A stretch of DNA of 64,000 bases from Ipomoea triloba (Eukaryota > Streptophyta > Magnoliopsida > Solanales > Convolvulaceae), in assembly GCF_003576645.1 (NCBI RefSeq), contig NC_044919.1, positions 35,547,072-35,611,071 on the forward strand, written 5' to 3'. The translations under genes were made by a program, and so were the position numbers. Below are positions 1 through 10,830 of this stretch, in pieces. Position 1 is the stretch's first letter. Each line of letters opens with the position of its first letter. The notes beneath the pieces were generated by a model, which was not told where the DNA came from, searched no databases, and worked only from the letters and a program-made list of their open reading frames with translations.

Positions 1-301
1 TTTTTTTTTTTTTTTTTTTTTTTTAGTGTAACCAGAGTTTCTAGTTTCTACCGCCAGGGATGAATATATATAGTTATTCAGTTATTCCTTTCACACTTTT
101 AATTTAGACTTAGATATATATAGTATGCCATCCGGTTTGGTAGCTTGCACACCGATTTGAGTATACCCAGAGGCTTGTTTGCAATGTAAGCAATATATGA
201 ACAAATATTAGCTAGATTTTATTTTATATAATAATAATAATAATTTATTATAGCTTCAAAGTGTTATCTTTTTCATCGACAGGGCTTCTGGTAATCCAAA
301 A
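1..301. other. Upstream region of glycosyltransferase copy A
   Basis: The window opens with a run of 24 T. Positions about 119-180 match the promoters of copy B (about 7000-7060) and, in part, copy C (about 12698-12718), so this is the remnant of the shared promoter. A possible 3' splice site ends at 282, just before a GGCTTCTG motif also present in copies B and C ahead of their ATG. The frame of copy A is open from about 254, so an upstream coding exon left of the window cannot be excluded. Confidence 0.5.
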
Positions 302-1133
302 ACGAGCAAGAAGATTGGGTCTTGGTTTAAGGCAATTCTGATTTCAGGTGTAGTTCTCTACTTGGCCTCCATTGCCATTTTTCTCTTCATAAATCCCCTT
401 TTTTCACTTCCCAGAGGGGCATTCTTATCGAAATCGAGCAGAAATAACGAATCTCCGACCAACGTTAGCCACCTACTTTTCGGCCTTATCGGCTCGGAGA
501 ACGCGTGGCACAACAGGAAGGCCTACATCGAGTCATGGTGGCGCCCCGGCGTGACCCGCGGGTTCCTTTATCTCGACGTGGCCCCCACCGGGGACCTCCT
601 CCCTTGGTCGCCGTTATCCCCGCCGTACAGAGTCTCGGACGACATAAACGAGATGGTACGAGAAACGGAGTACGCTGTCCCTTTCATGGCGCGCGTGGTG
701 CGTGGGATAATGGAGAGACACGAGGGGGTGAGGTGGGTGGTGATGGGAGATGATGATTCTGTGTTTTTCGTGGAGAATATGGTTGATGTTTTGGCGCGAT
801 ATGATCATACGAAGTATTATTACTTTGGGGAGCAATCGGAGTTTGTGTTGTCCAATTACTGGTTCTCGTTTAACCAGGCTTTCGGCGGCGCCGGGTTCAT
901 TCTCAGTTACCCTCTGGCGGAAGCTCTCTCCAACGACATGGATAGTTGCTTGAGGAGATATGCACACATCAGATCTGCAGATCATATTACCATGCTTTGC
1001 ATATCTGATCTTGGAGTTAATTTTTCCCCCTTGAAGGGGATACATCAGGTAATTACTACTCTCACCTCTGGTTTTATCTGTCTAATTTGATTAATGAATA
1101 GTAAATATAAAACTGATTGAGTAATTAATTAAG

Positions 1134-1729
1134 AACAAATACTAATTTTAGTCTCACAGATATTAGTAAATAACAATTTTAGCCTACATGTTTAATTTAT
1201 ACCAATTTTCATCTATGACGACTATTGTTTTAGTATCAATTCTCATCCATGACTATTGTTTTAATACCAAAATTAATTACGTTGGTAGCCCCTCTATTTA
1301 AGACCTGCTGAAATCTAAAATTTTTAAGGATATTTTCATTTTTTTCAATTTAAAATCCCAATTTGATGAGCATGAATAAAGAGATTTAAACCCTAAAATT
1401 GATCCCAATTCACAATTTTCCTCTCAAATTAAGGTAGGATGAGGTGAAGAACTGCGAATTGGGATCGTTCTCATGACTTAAATCTCTTTATTCATATTTA
1501 AATTGGAATATTAATTTGAAAATAATGAAAACACTCTTAATAGTTTCATATTTCGACATGTCTTAAACGGAAAGGTGATCGATGTCATAAATTTTGACAC
1601 AAACAATAGTCGTGGATGAAAATGCGTATTAAAACAATAGTCATGAATGGAAATTGGTAGGAATTAAACCTGTAGACCAAAACTGTCATTTTGTTAATAC
1701 TTGTGGGACCAAAATTGATATTTACTCAG
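1134..1729. mobile_element. Foldback MITE in intron 1 of copy A
   Basis: The two halves are imperfect inverted repeats several hundred bases long; the left arm (AATTTTAGTCTCACAGATAT...) reads as the reverse complement of the right arm. The element is flanked by a perfect 9-bp direct repeat TTAATTAAG at 1125-1133 and 1730-1738, the size expected for Mutator-type insertion. No coding capacity. A related, mostly one-armed copy lies at 36144-36500. Confidence 0.75.
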
Positions 1730-1880
1730 TTAATTAAGTAAAAATTTACTTTTACTCAATTAATTAAGTAAAAATTTACTTTCTTCCATGTTTTTTTAAT
1801 TGAGATGGAACTGACCTTCTGTTTGGACTAATAACATGATGCCATCCGAAGGTAGTTAGCGCTTCATCATCACTACTTTA

Positions 1881-2042
1881 CTACTTTTTTTTTTAATACT
1901 ACTAACTCTATTAGAATGCAGTATCTGTTAACCTGTTGAAGCACAAGAGTCAATATTGACTCCACTTCCACTGAAGCTCGAACCCACCACCTTCCGTATA
2001 AAAGGAAGGATTTGATGCCACTAGACCACAAGGTCCTTAGCT
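1881..2042 (-). mobile_element. tRNA-derived SINE, reverse orientation
   Basis: Read on the minus strand it starts with a tRNA-like head (TTGTGGTCTAGTGGCATC, an A box), has a B box GGTTCGAGC, the body GACTCTTGTGCTTCAACAGG and a 3' A-run (T-run 1884-1894 on +). A CATCATCACTACTT-like direct repeat flanks it on both sides. The same family recurs at 11327, 29352, 49745 and 50826. It lies in intron 1 of copy A, 50 bases before exon 2. Confidence 0.75.
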
Positions 2043-2641
2043 TCATCTTCATCATCATCACTACTTAAGATCAAGTTTTCGGATTGTACTAGGTTGATAT
2101 ACGTGGGGACCTATCTGGTTTTCTGTCGGCCCATCCCAAATTTCCACTGCTATCCCTTCATCATCTCGACGAGGTAGAGCCCATTTTTCCGGCCATGGAC
2201 AGATTCGAATCCGTGAAGCATTTGCTGAGAACCGCGAATTACGACCAGACCCGCATGTTGCAGCAGAACATTTGCTACCGCCGACAAAGCAACTGGTCGA
2301 TTTCTGTGTCGTGGGGCTATTCCGTTCACATTTATGAAAAAATTCATCGCCGGAGTTACCTGCAATTGCCCATCGAAACGTTCAACCCCTGGTTTGGGGA
2401 TCCCAATTACCTTAACCTACCCATTTATATGTTCAACACTAGCCTTCCTTCAATGGATCCTTGCGAAGCGCCCCATGTTTTCTTCCTTAAAACGGTGAAC
2501 AGAACCGAGGATGATGGGATCGTTATGACGTATCTCCGGTCGTCGGAGAGAGGGTTGCCGGCGTGTTCGTTTAGTGGGAACCATTCCGCTGCTTATGTTT
2601 CAAGGATTGAAGTTTACTCGCCATCGACAAAGCGTCCTGAG

Positions 2642-3670
2642 GTAAGCTTTTCTTGTTCATTTAATTTTAGTAATTCTGTCTAATAATTTATAATATTTGT
2701 TTTATATTTTCATAAAATTTAATTTTAATGAACATAAACATTGAAAGAGAGTCAAAGATTATGTGGTCTAGTGACATTAAGTTACTCTATCATATGAGAG
2801 GTTGTTATATTATTTATAAATGTAAATAAGCACTAAACTGTTGTTATATTATTTCTTTTTCTACTTATTTTGTAGATAGTCTATAATGTTACTTTTTATA
2901 TATCCATAAAAACAAAGCTTGATGTAAGTAAATATTATATCAAATTAAAGTAATGACTTTATATATACCTGTAGATTTTTGTTTAAATGAATCAATATGA
3001 ATGTCATTTAGAATATTTTAATTAGAGGGTTTTAATGACATATTTTAATACATTAATTTTATTTGTAGAAAATGAAAAATAAAAAATTAAGTTTATGTTG
3101 AAAAAAAATCAGAAGAAAAAACAATGATGTTTTGGGTGAATTGGTCCGTCGAAGGTTTCGTCCTTTGTACCAAAAAATAAAAAAGTTTTAGTGCAGTTAT
3201 GAAAAAACAAGCTAGGATGTTGAAATATGTATCACATGTCCCTCATATCACAAATATAAGCTCTTCTAACTTTACACGATAGAGCATTAGGTCACTGATT
3301 TTTTAAAATAAAACTTTCTAACTTGTTATTTTAGTGCATTTAGACCAATAACCTTTTATTCATTGAAATAACCAATTAATAGAGATTTCAACAATAAAAT
3401 TATAAAATTATCGACCAACAAACAGTCGCCGATCCCTAATGTTCATAAAGAAATTAAAGCAATTAATGCTCGCCTTTTTCTTCTTCAAGAAGGCGACTCA
3501 TCAGATCGAAAAAGACAACCAGTAAGAAGGTTTGAAAGTCGAATATAGAGAATGTTTGTTAACTGAGGTTGCCTTCTTCCTTCTTTACATATCCATTCAA
3601 TAACATGCATACATATACACTCACGATCAACATTATCTAATACTTTGGTACTTTGGTGTTATTGTTTCAG
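2642..3670 (+). other. Intron 2 of copy A
   Basis: AT-rich intron of 1029 bases. It holds a tRNA-like fragment near 2755 (TGGTCTAGTGAC) and a partial duplicate of exon 3 at 3529-3572. Nothing else recognised. Confidence 0.6.
3529..3572 (+). repeat. Partial duplicate of copy A exon 3 inside intron 2
   Basis: About 43 bases starting GAAGGTTTGAAAGTC are nearly identical to the 3' half of exon 3 (about 3716-3760), with one visible difference (CGAATATAG versus CAAATATAG). It ends before the stop codon. It lacks an obvious splice acceptor and is flanked by short inverted GAAGGCGA / TGCCTTC motifs. It looks like a local copying event. Confidence 0.8.
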
Positions 3671-3769
3671 ATGGATAGATGTGAATGTTGTGACGTTATT
3701 CATTCAGATGGCGAGGAAGGTTTGAAAGTCAAATATAGAGAATGTTTGTTAACTGAGGTCATTGCTTAA

Positions 3770-4259
3770 TCACTTATTTAATAAAAAGTAAAATCTCATT
3801 CTAAAAAATGTTTCGTTTTTGAGTTGATTTACTAGTTGCATTTACTTTGATTCTCTATTTTTATTTTTTTATTTTTCAAAAATTAAAATTATGTATTAAT
3901 TAATAAATGCACATAAATTTCTCTGGTTAATATTATTTTGATTTTAGTATTTTTTTTATTATTGTTCTTATTTTACACTCTATTATATCATTTACTTTTC
4001 TTAAATTCTCCTGCATTCCGTTAGTGTAAACTAACTTTAGTAATGGAAGATTCAGTTAACTACTTATTGATTTTTATATGGAAGATCTTAGGTTCGAACC
4101 ACATCTCAATCAAAATTGACATAATTGTTGAACATATACTATGAATAAATAATCCCACACTGGCTACTGAAATTCAAATCTAGGTCTTTTCTCCCAAATA
4201 CTATGTATGTACTAAATTAGTGAGCTAAGTCCGTTGGAAAAAAAAAAAGTTAACTTTTA
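3770..4259. other. 3' flank of copy A
   Basis: AT-rich sequence after the stop codon. A tRNA-like B-box fragment (GGTTCGAACC) lies near 4090. No gene seen. Confidence 0.4.
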
Positions 4260-4410
4260 ACTTTTTTGTTCTGTTACAATTGTAGTATCTATTTATACAT
4301 ACTTTCTCAACCTACTAAAACACAACAAGCCAACGCCCCCACTTGGGATCGAACTTGTGACCTCTCACTTGGGAGGATCACAGCTATGCCGCTTGACCAA
4401 AGAAAAGTCA
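4260..4410 (-). mobile_element. Degenerate tRNA-derived SINE
   Basis: Minus-strand reading gives a tRNA-like head with GGTCAAGCGGCAT, a B-box-like TTCGATCCC, and the family body ending near ACAATTGTAACAGAAC. It is more diverged than the other copies. Confidence 0.55.
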
Positions 4411-4639
4411 ATATTTAATGAAAATTATCACTTTTAGGAGTTTTAACCCCATAATTATTGTGTTTTATTGTTTCAATATGTTTTTACATTTAATTTGATC
4501 ACATTTAGTCATTGATTTTGCTAACATTGTCACATTTGGTGTTTTGTTATAATTTCATCCAATTAACTTTAATCTTTTATTCTTACTTTTAACAAAATCC
4601 TCATAAACAACATATGTAATAAATGTTATAACATAGAGA

Positions 4640-4830
4640 AAACTAATTAACCCAATGGGGTAGCTTTTGTGGCTCTCTTTATGGTGAAGAATTTTGAGAG
4701 AATCCGTGTTCGATTCCCATAAGCAACGATTCCCCCTAGGCCAGCTCCTGTGCCTCTCGGAGTGAACTTGGGTGGACTCGGGCCGTTAAACGGACGGAGA
4801 AAGAATTTACCAAAAAAAAAAGTCTATCAA
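4640..4830 (+). mobile_element. Second SINE family, tRNA-derived
   Basis: A tRNA-like start with a B box (GTGTTCGATTCCC), a GC-richer body (CCTAGGCCAGCTCCTGTGCC, ACTCGGGCCGTTAAACGG) and a terminal A-run at 4812-4821. It differs from the GGTCTAGTGGC family elsewhere in the window. No clear target duplication was established. Confidence 0.5.
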
Positions 4831-4884
4831 ATTATTAAACCTTTTTTTTAGTTTAATAATAGGAGACTATATATATACAATCGT

Positions 4885-5151
4885 GTCAAATGGTTTGCTC
4901 GTTTCTAAATTCGGCATCTTCTAATCTCTCTTATGCAGGTTGTGTTCTTAGAGATTGTATTAGCCTCAAACGACATTTTGATTCTGTGTCGTTTAGATTC
5001 GTATTTAGATCAGCGAATAAGCTTGCTCATGCCTTAGCAAAAGCCGCTAATTCTCAGCCTGGTCCTCGTTATTGGTTTTCAGTTTATCCTACTTGTATTC
5101 AAAATTTGGTTTTTAATATATAAGTTTTCTCAGTGTTGTTTTGCAAAAAAA
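4885..5151 (+). mobile_element. 5'-truncated LINE with RNase H remnant
   Basis: An open stretch at 4890-5123 encodes about 77 residues including FRFVFRSANKLAHALAKAA, the end of the plant-type RNase H domain of non-LTR retrotransposons (F.RR.AN..AH.LA). It ends with an A-rich tail. A 17-bp direct repeat TATATATATACAATCGT flanks it at 4868-4884 and 5152-5168, as expected for target-primed reverse transcription. Everything upstream of the RNase H tail is missing. Confidence 0.85.
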
Positions 5152-5168
5152 TATATATATACAATCGT

Positions 5169-6724
5169 AATTTGTAAAACACCAAATTATCTTAAAAGGT
5201 AATTTTAATTAATGGAAAATTGTAATAAAGACCCAAATGTACTAATATTATTAAAGTTGATCAAAATAAAAATTTGGGGATTAAAAGTAGTAGGATTTAA
5301 AAGTGAAATTGTTTTGCCGTTTTAGGTGCACAACTCCTAGCAATTTCCTTCCCCCAGCCCTAAATTTAATATATATATATATATAAACAAACAAACTAGC
5401 TTTTTTATGGCTAGAAATGGGTTTGGAAGGTCTATATATCCACGGATGTGGTGAATTGAAATATTGAATACATGCACAGATGTGGTCCAACAGCATTTTA
5501 CTTTTGGAAGTGCTAAACTACATAGGGTACGACTACATTTAACAAACACTAACATCTATTGGTACGAGTAGGTTAAAAGTTTATAGAGAAAAGTGGGGGA
5601 GAAAGGAAAGGACTTGAGTAGATTTTTAACAAAATTTAAAGTTTGTGAACTGGTATATATAAAATTGTGCACACCAAAAAAAAAATAAAAATTACTTCCA
5701 CTTTTAAGAAAATAATTTGCAACTTGAGTTTGTAAAATACGTTTGTGTCAAGTGCTTGTGTGTGTATGAACCGTAATAAAAGTAGTAGTAAAATGAGAGG
5801 GAAAATTTTTATAGTTGTTTGATCGATTGTGTAATCCTCTTAATTCACCATTTTCCTTAACAACTAAGGAGAGACTTCACTATATATTTGATAAACAAAT
5901 ACTAAGTATAAGTGAACATACTGAGCCACTTCCTTGCTTAACTCATATTCTCTTGTAATCTTTCACAACAAAGATATTCCACAAAGTCGTTTATCTTACA
6001 CTACTTCGGTCTTTTTACTTCAAGAGTAGTCTATTACGAGAAGTTATCTTGAGTAACTTCATAAGGATTAAGATAATACTCCAACCAAATTGTGCAAGCC
6101 GTAGCTAAAAGTTACCATTATTGATGACTTTCTTGATTTGAGTCAGTCACTTATGACCTTTTATTGGGCTAAGGTTATATGGTGGACTTCATCCAATGCA
6201 TATTTTAAAGTAATGACCGTAGAATTTTTTTTAGATAAAAAATAATAGCTAGGTTAGTCAAGCACAAATTAAAGTACTGTAATAAAAAATAAGTTTAATT
6301 TGTAATTAATAGTAATAGCTAGGTTTGCATGCATAGCCCTATACTATATGTAATACGATAATGAGTTTGGCGGCTAACAATAGTAAGTTCGGCATCTATT
6401 TATTTGGGATTATGTTAAAAGTGATATATATGTTTAAGGCTGTTTTTTTTTTTTAAATAAATCTTTAAGCTAAAGGGAAACACACTTCTTCAGAGATTGT
6501 CATTGTCATTCTCATCACTTTAGTGCCACTACTAATATATTACGGAGTATGTTTTTTGTCAAAGAAAATGTATATATTATGTTTTAAAAAAAATCATCAA
6601 CTTTAAAATATATTATACTTAACTTAAGAAATTAAACTTATCACTTTAAATCCAAATCAAATGCCAAATCTAGTACAAAATTTCATCTTTGGAGGACTAC
6701 AAATGACAATGCAAATTTTCAAAT
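5169..6724. other. Intergenic stretch between copies A and B
   Basis: AT-rich, with a short AT microsatellite near 5371-5385. No convincing gene, and only short open stretches without family features. Confidence 0.4.
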
Positions 6725-7105
6725 GTTAGATAACATTGAAATTAACTCAAGTATATATTATTTGTTGTAAATAATTGAAACATAATTTATATATATAAAT
6801 AATCTAATGTTAATATAAATTGTTCATATTATTTTCATAACAAATGAAAGCAGATTACTCATAGTTGAATTCGTTCTTAACACATTCCATGCATTTTTGG
6901 CAACGAAAAAATTGTCAACCATGCATATATGGGATTCTAGCTTGGCTGCACCATATCTATGCACGTCTAAGACTAAATTTATCTTTTAAATTTTCCCATA
7001 TAGTGTGCCAACCAGTTTAGTAGCTTACACACTGTTTTGAGTATATATATCTAGAGGCTAGCTTGTAGGCAATATATAGGAAATTGACTTCAACTCTTAA
7101 CTATT
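6725..7105. repeat. Duplicated promoter segment of copy B (pairs with 12315-12718)
   Basis: About 300 bases from TTAGATAACATTGAAATTA onwards are close to 12315-12600 in front of copy C, and continue with the ATATAGTGTGCCA motif shared with copies A and C. It marks the left part of the duplicated unit that produced copies B and C. Confidence 0.8.
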
Positions 7106-7361
7106 GGTCTGTTTGGTAAATAATTAGTCTATCAGTCAATTTTGATTTATTTGAACTATTAGCTGTTTCACTTGTTGTAACACAAATATACTAAAATTCA
7201 AAACCCTACTCAAAATAACTTTTTTAATTAGTTTTTTGAGAAAAAAATTATACCAAACAACTATTAGATACCAGCTAATTTACCAAACATTATTCTACAA
7301 TTAGCTAATGTTATCAATTAATCATACTTTTTAACCAAATCAGCTAATACCAAACAGGGCC
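7106..7361. mobile_element. Tourist-like MITE in the copy B promoter
   Basis: 256 bp with terminal inverted repeats GGTCTGTTTGGTA...TACCAAACAGGGCC flanked by ATT at 7103-7105 and 7362-7364. Copy C has the empty site (ACTATTATATAC near 13242), so the insertion came after the B/C duplication. The TIR style fits PIF/Harbinger (Tourist) MITEs; the 3-bp duplication fits in length. Confidence 0.7.
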
Positions 7362-7522
7362 ATTATATACGAACAAATTAAATATTAGCTAGAAGTACGT
7401 GTTCAATTTTTGTTTGAATTATAAACTTTTTTATAGTTTCTATCAGTTTTAAAAATTTTCCCGGACTGGCTCTTTCTTCATAAACAGGGCTTCTCTGCTG
7501 ATCCAAAGTAAAATTTGCAGAA

Positions 7523-9284
7523 ATGAGAGAGAAGATTACCTCTTGGTATGACAAGTATTTGAGGGCTGAGCTTTTTAAGGCCGTTCTGATTTCCGGTATG
7601 GTTTTCTACTACTTGGCCACCATTTTTCTCTTCAACAACCCCATTTGTTCCCCTCCTGAAGAAGGGGCACTGATATCGTCGCCGCCGGAGGGAAAAAATG
7701 AATCTCCGACCAACATAAGCCACCTACTATTCGGCCTCATCGGCTCCGAGAAGGCGTGGCACTCCAGGAAGGCCTACGCGGAGTCATGGTGGCGCCCCGG
7801 CGTGACCCGCGGCTTCATTTATCTGGACGTGGCCCCCACCGGGGATCTCCTCCCTTGGTCGCCGTCTTCCCCGCCGTACAGAGTCTCGGAAAATATAAGC
7901 CCGATGGTGGCGCGTATAGTGCACGGGATAAAGGAGGTGTTTAGGGAGAGACACGAGGGGGTGAGGTGGGTGGTGATGGGAGACGATGATTCCGTGTTTT
8001 TCGTGGAGAATATGGTTGATGTTTTGGCGCAATATGATCATACGAAGTATTATTATTTTGGGGGGCAATCGGAGTTCGTTATGTCCCACCACTGGTACTC
8101 GTTTAACCAGGGATTCGGCGGCGCCGGGATCATTCTCAGTTACCCTCTCGCCGAAGCTTTGTCTAACTACATGGATAGTTGCCTGAGGAGATATGGGCAC
8201 TACATCAAATCTTCAGATCATATTACCATGCTTTGCATAGCTGATCTTGGAGTTAATTTTTCCCCCTTGAAGGGGCTGCATCAGGTAATTATTATGCCTT
8301 TGTAGTTGACATATTTTGTATTTACAGTTAACAATTTTTGCCAGCAGTTATCTTTGTTAATAGTTTCCGAAATTATTAACTGCTAGTGCAGAATATGTTA
8401 ATGTAAGCATATGAATTTTAAATTGGAATTCAATATAATGATTTTTGGGTTCTATGGGTTGTACTAGATTGATTTACATGGGGACCTGTCTGGATTTCTG
8501 TCGGCCCATCCCAAATTTCCACTGCTATCCCTTCATCATCTCGACGTGGTGGAGCCCATCTTTCCGGGCATGGACCGATTCCAATCGGCGAAGCATTTGG
8601 TGAGGTCGGCGGACCACGACCAGACCCGAATGTTGCAGCAGACCATTTGCTACCACAGACAAAGCAGCTGGTCGGTTTCCGTGTCGTGGGGATACTCAGT
8701 TCACATTTACGAAAAGATTCATCCCCGGAGTTACCTGCAAATGCCGATCGAAACGTTCCAGCCGTGGCATGGGGGTCAGCCCCTGCCGATTTATATGTTC
8801 AACACTCGGCTTCCTTCTAAGGATCCTTGCGAAGCGCCGCACGTTTTCTTCCTTAAAACGGTGAACAGAACCCAGGAAGGTGGGGTGGTTATGACATATC
8901 TCCGGTCGTGGGAGAGAGGGTTGCCGCCGTGTTTGTCCAGCGGCAACCATTCGGCTGCTTATGTTTCCAGGGTTGAAGTTCACTCGCCATCGACAAAGCG
9001 TCCTGAGGTCAGTTTTCTTGTCTCCATAAATCTTTTTTTTTTTTTTAAAGTATACATGAATAATTGCCTGAAGATTATATATGAGTAGTCAACTGTTCTG
9101 ACAAAGAGACAGTTACGTACAAAAAGTCATGACCTAACACAAATACATAATCTAATATTTTGGAACTTTGGTGTTATTGTTTCAGATGGACAAGTGTGAA
9201 TGTTGTGACGTTATTCATACAGATGGTGAGGAAGGTTTGAAAGTCAAATATAGAAATTGTTTGTTAACTGAAGTCATTGCTTAA
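7523..9284 (+). CDS. DUF604 / fringe-like glycosyltransferase copy B
   Basis: Exons 7523-8284, 8468-9007 and 9186-9284 join in frame to 466 codons plus stop. The N-terminus (MREKITSWYDKYLRAELFKA) is followed by one hydrophobic segment (about residues 17-38), as expected for a type II Golgi/ER membrane protein. The lumenal part has SHLLFGLIGS, RPGVTRGF, the VVMGDDDSVFF block with the DDD metal-binding acidic cluster (about 154-156), FGGAG, and a Cys-rich last exon (CECCDVIH). Relative to copy C about ten residues are missing after the YRVSENI block. The start is supported by the ATG matching copy C. Known family: plant DUF604 proteins, distant relatives of fringe beta-1,3-glycosyltransferases; substrate unknown. 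Closest in sequence and flanks to copy C. Confidence 0.92.
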
Positions 9285-9299
9285 CCAGCAGTGAAGCTA

Positions 9300-9585
9300 C
9301 TGTAACTATTCTTTTCTTCTCAAAAGCCTTATTTAATCAATCATCACTGCAATATATACAATAAATAATGGGATAAATGTTTAGAAAATTATTTGATTCA
9401 CCATCAAAATATATGAGAATTAATTATGTTTTGTCTCGGCTAATGGAAAGCATGGATGCTAGCTACACATGATTGGTCGGGAAATGTTGCTACGAGTTCA
9501 TGCTGTGTATGATGCAATTTTTTTAGTTACTATCAATATCAAATATATATACCTTTTGCATGAAATTAAATGTCAAATGTATTGC
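9300..9585. repeat. Duplicated 3' flank of copy B (pairs with 16885-17145)
   Basis: The region after the stop codon (TCATCACTGCAATATATACA onwards, through GAAATGTTGCTACGAGTTC) is nearly repeated after copy C. It marks the right part of the B/C duplication unit before the sequences diverge. Confidence 0.8.
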
Positions 9586-9674
9586 AAATTACCTTGTGGT
9601 CAAGTGGCATGTAGTGACTCCTCTACATAGGAGGTCATGAGATTGAGACAGCAAGGCCATGACTAAACCTGAAC

Positions 9675-9798
9675 ATTTTGTGTGTTTTTTAACCTGAAAA
9701 GCATTGTCTGGACTGTTGTGAAAGAACTTAGCAATACACACGGCATTGAGTTCGATAGGTGGGCGGAGAGAAAGAGTGGGAGCTGGAAGATAAACAAG
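9675..9798 (-). pseudogene. Fossil of RETICULATA-related gene exon 3
   Basis: These 124 bases align without gaps to 19281-19404, with about 12 mismatches by eye. They cover most of exon 3 of the RETICULATA-related gene plus the first bases of its intron (the donor GTTAAAAAACACACAA). The minus-strand reading still translates as LVYLPAPTLSLRPPIELNA...IAKFFHNSPDNAFQ without a stop. No neighbouring exons are present, so it cannot encode a protein. Same orientation as the parent, and placed after copy B just as the parent lies after copy C. Confidence 0.85.
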
Positions 9799-9804
9799 AA
9801 CACA

Positions 9805-10200
9805 AATCACACACCTAAAGTTTTTAAATGGTGCATCTTCAGTACACAAGTTACACATCTTTAGCACATAAACAAAGCACTTTAGAACACAAACAATGCA
9901 CTTAAAGTTTAAAATGACACACATTAAGCTTCAACACTTACGCACCTTAAGCATACAAAAAACTCATCACCTTAATTAAGAAGGAAAACCATGCACCTAA
10001 AGCTTTAGGTTGACGCACCTTAAGTTTCAACACTGACGCACCTTAAACACACAAACCACGTACATTAAGAAGGAAAATCTCATACCTTAAGTTTCAAGTT
10101 GACGCACCTTAAGTTTCAACAACTACTCACATCAAGCAAAAAATCCACGCATCTTAAGCACAAAAACCACGTACCTTAAGAAGGAAAACTACTCACATTA
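9805..10200. repeat. Degenerate tandem repeat with CACCTTAAG motif
   Basis: Irregular repetition of CACCTTAAGTTTCAA, CACCTTAAGCACACAAA and AAGAAGGAAAA words over about 400 bases. Units vary in length and are diverged, so this is an old satellite-like stretch. Confidence 0.6.
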
Positions 10201-10549
10201 AATTTGACCTAGATGCAAAAATTAACAAATTGCCACCGCGTTTTTTATTTATTTAATATTTTGTTAATCCTGGATGTTGATTTAGGTAAGATCAATGACT
10301 CATATTTAACCGCACATACGAGAACTGAATTATATATATATATATGATCACAAAAACTAGTCCCCAAGTGAGAATTGTGGAATAATATGGACCGTATATA
10401 TTACAAGATCAATGGTTATATGTAGATCCCAAATTTATGGATGATTTCAAGAATTTAAGGATGCGTACACATCATTAATAAATAACTAAGAGCAAATAAG
10501 TAAATGAAGAGTCCAATGACTGATCTGAAAATACGTTGCATAACTCAAA

Positions 10550-10830
10550 ACAGCAGGTTACGTTGCACACCACACCACAATGGATTGCACAACAACACAG
10601 ACGAGCACATGCTCCCTAGCGAGTTCAATATAAACCCGTTACACAACTAGCGAACCTATTGAACCCGTTGATATATCTTGTGATCCTTCAACTAGCTAGC
10701 GCGATAAAGAACAATAAAATCAAAATATGTTGCACAGCTCTAACACACGGGTTGCACAATCCACAACAATGGATTGCACAACTCACACCACTGAGTTGCA
10801 CAACCAACACAATCGAATGCGCAACCATAT
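10550..10830. repeat. Degenerate repeat with GTTGCACAAC words
   Basis: Repeated TTGCACA / GGATTGCACAAC words separated by AC-rich spacers (10563, 10583, 10731, 10750, 10774, 10796). No coding potential recognised. Confidence 0.5.

Larger units (their letters stand above)
302..3769 (+). pseudogene. DUF604 / fringe-like glycosyltransferase copy A, start codon lost
   Basis: First of three tandem paralogues. Exons by comparison with copies B and C: 302-1048, 2093-2641 and 3671-3769, with GT-AG introns and phase 0 joins. The codon matching the ATG of the other copies is ACG at 302, and about nine N-terminal residues before the membrane segment are missing. The first in-frame Met lies about 350 bases downstream, behind the membrane anchor and the conserved SHLLFGLIGS block. 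The rest is open: the GDDDSVFF metal-binding motif, the HxxDxVEPIFP region of exon 2 and the complete 33-residue last exon. Four residues (VFRE) before RHEGVRWVVMGDDD are deleted relative to copy C. It could be a young pseudogene, could use a non-AUG start, or could have an upstream exon outside the window. Family role: probable type II Golgi/ER glycosyltransferase (GT31-like), acceptor unknown. Confidence 0.75.

Noticed and set aside
7784..8200. Long minus-strand reading frame opposite exon 1 of copy B (and the same at 614-1045 and 13854-14378)
   Set aside because: Antisense shadow of the conserved glycosyltransferase exon; it appears in all three copies only because the sense strand is conserved and GC-richer.
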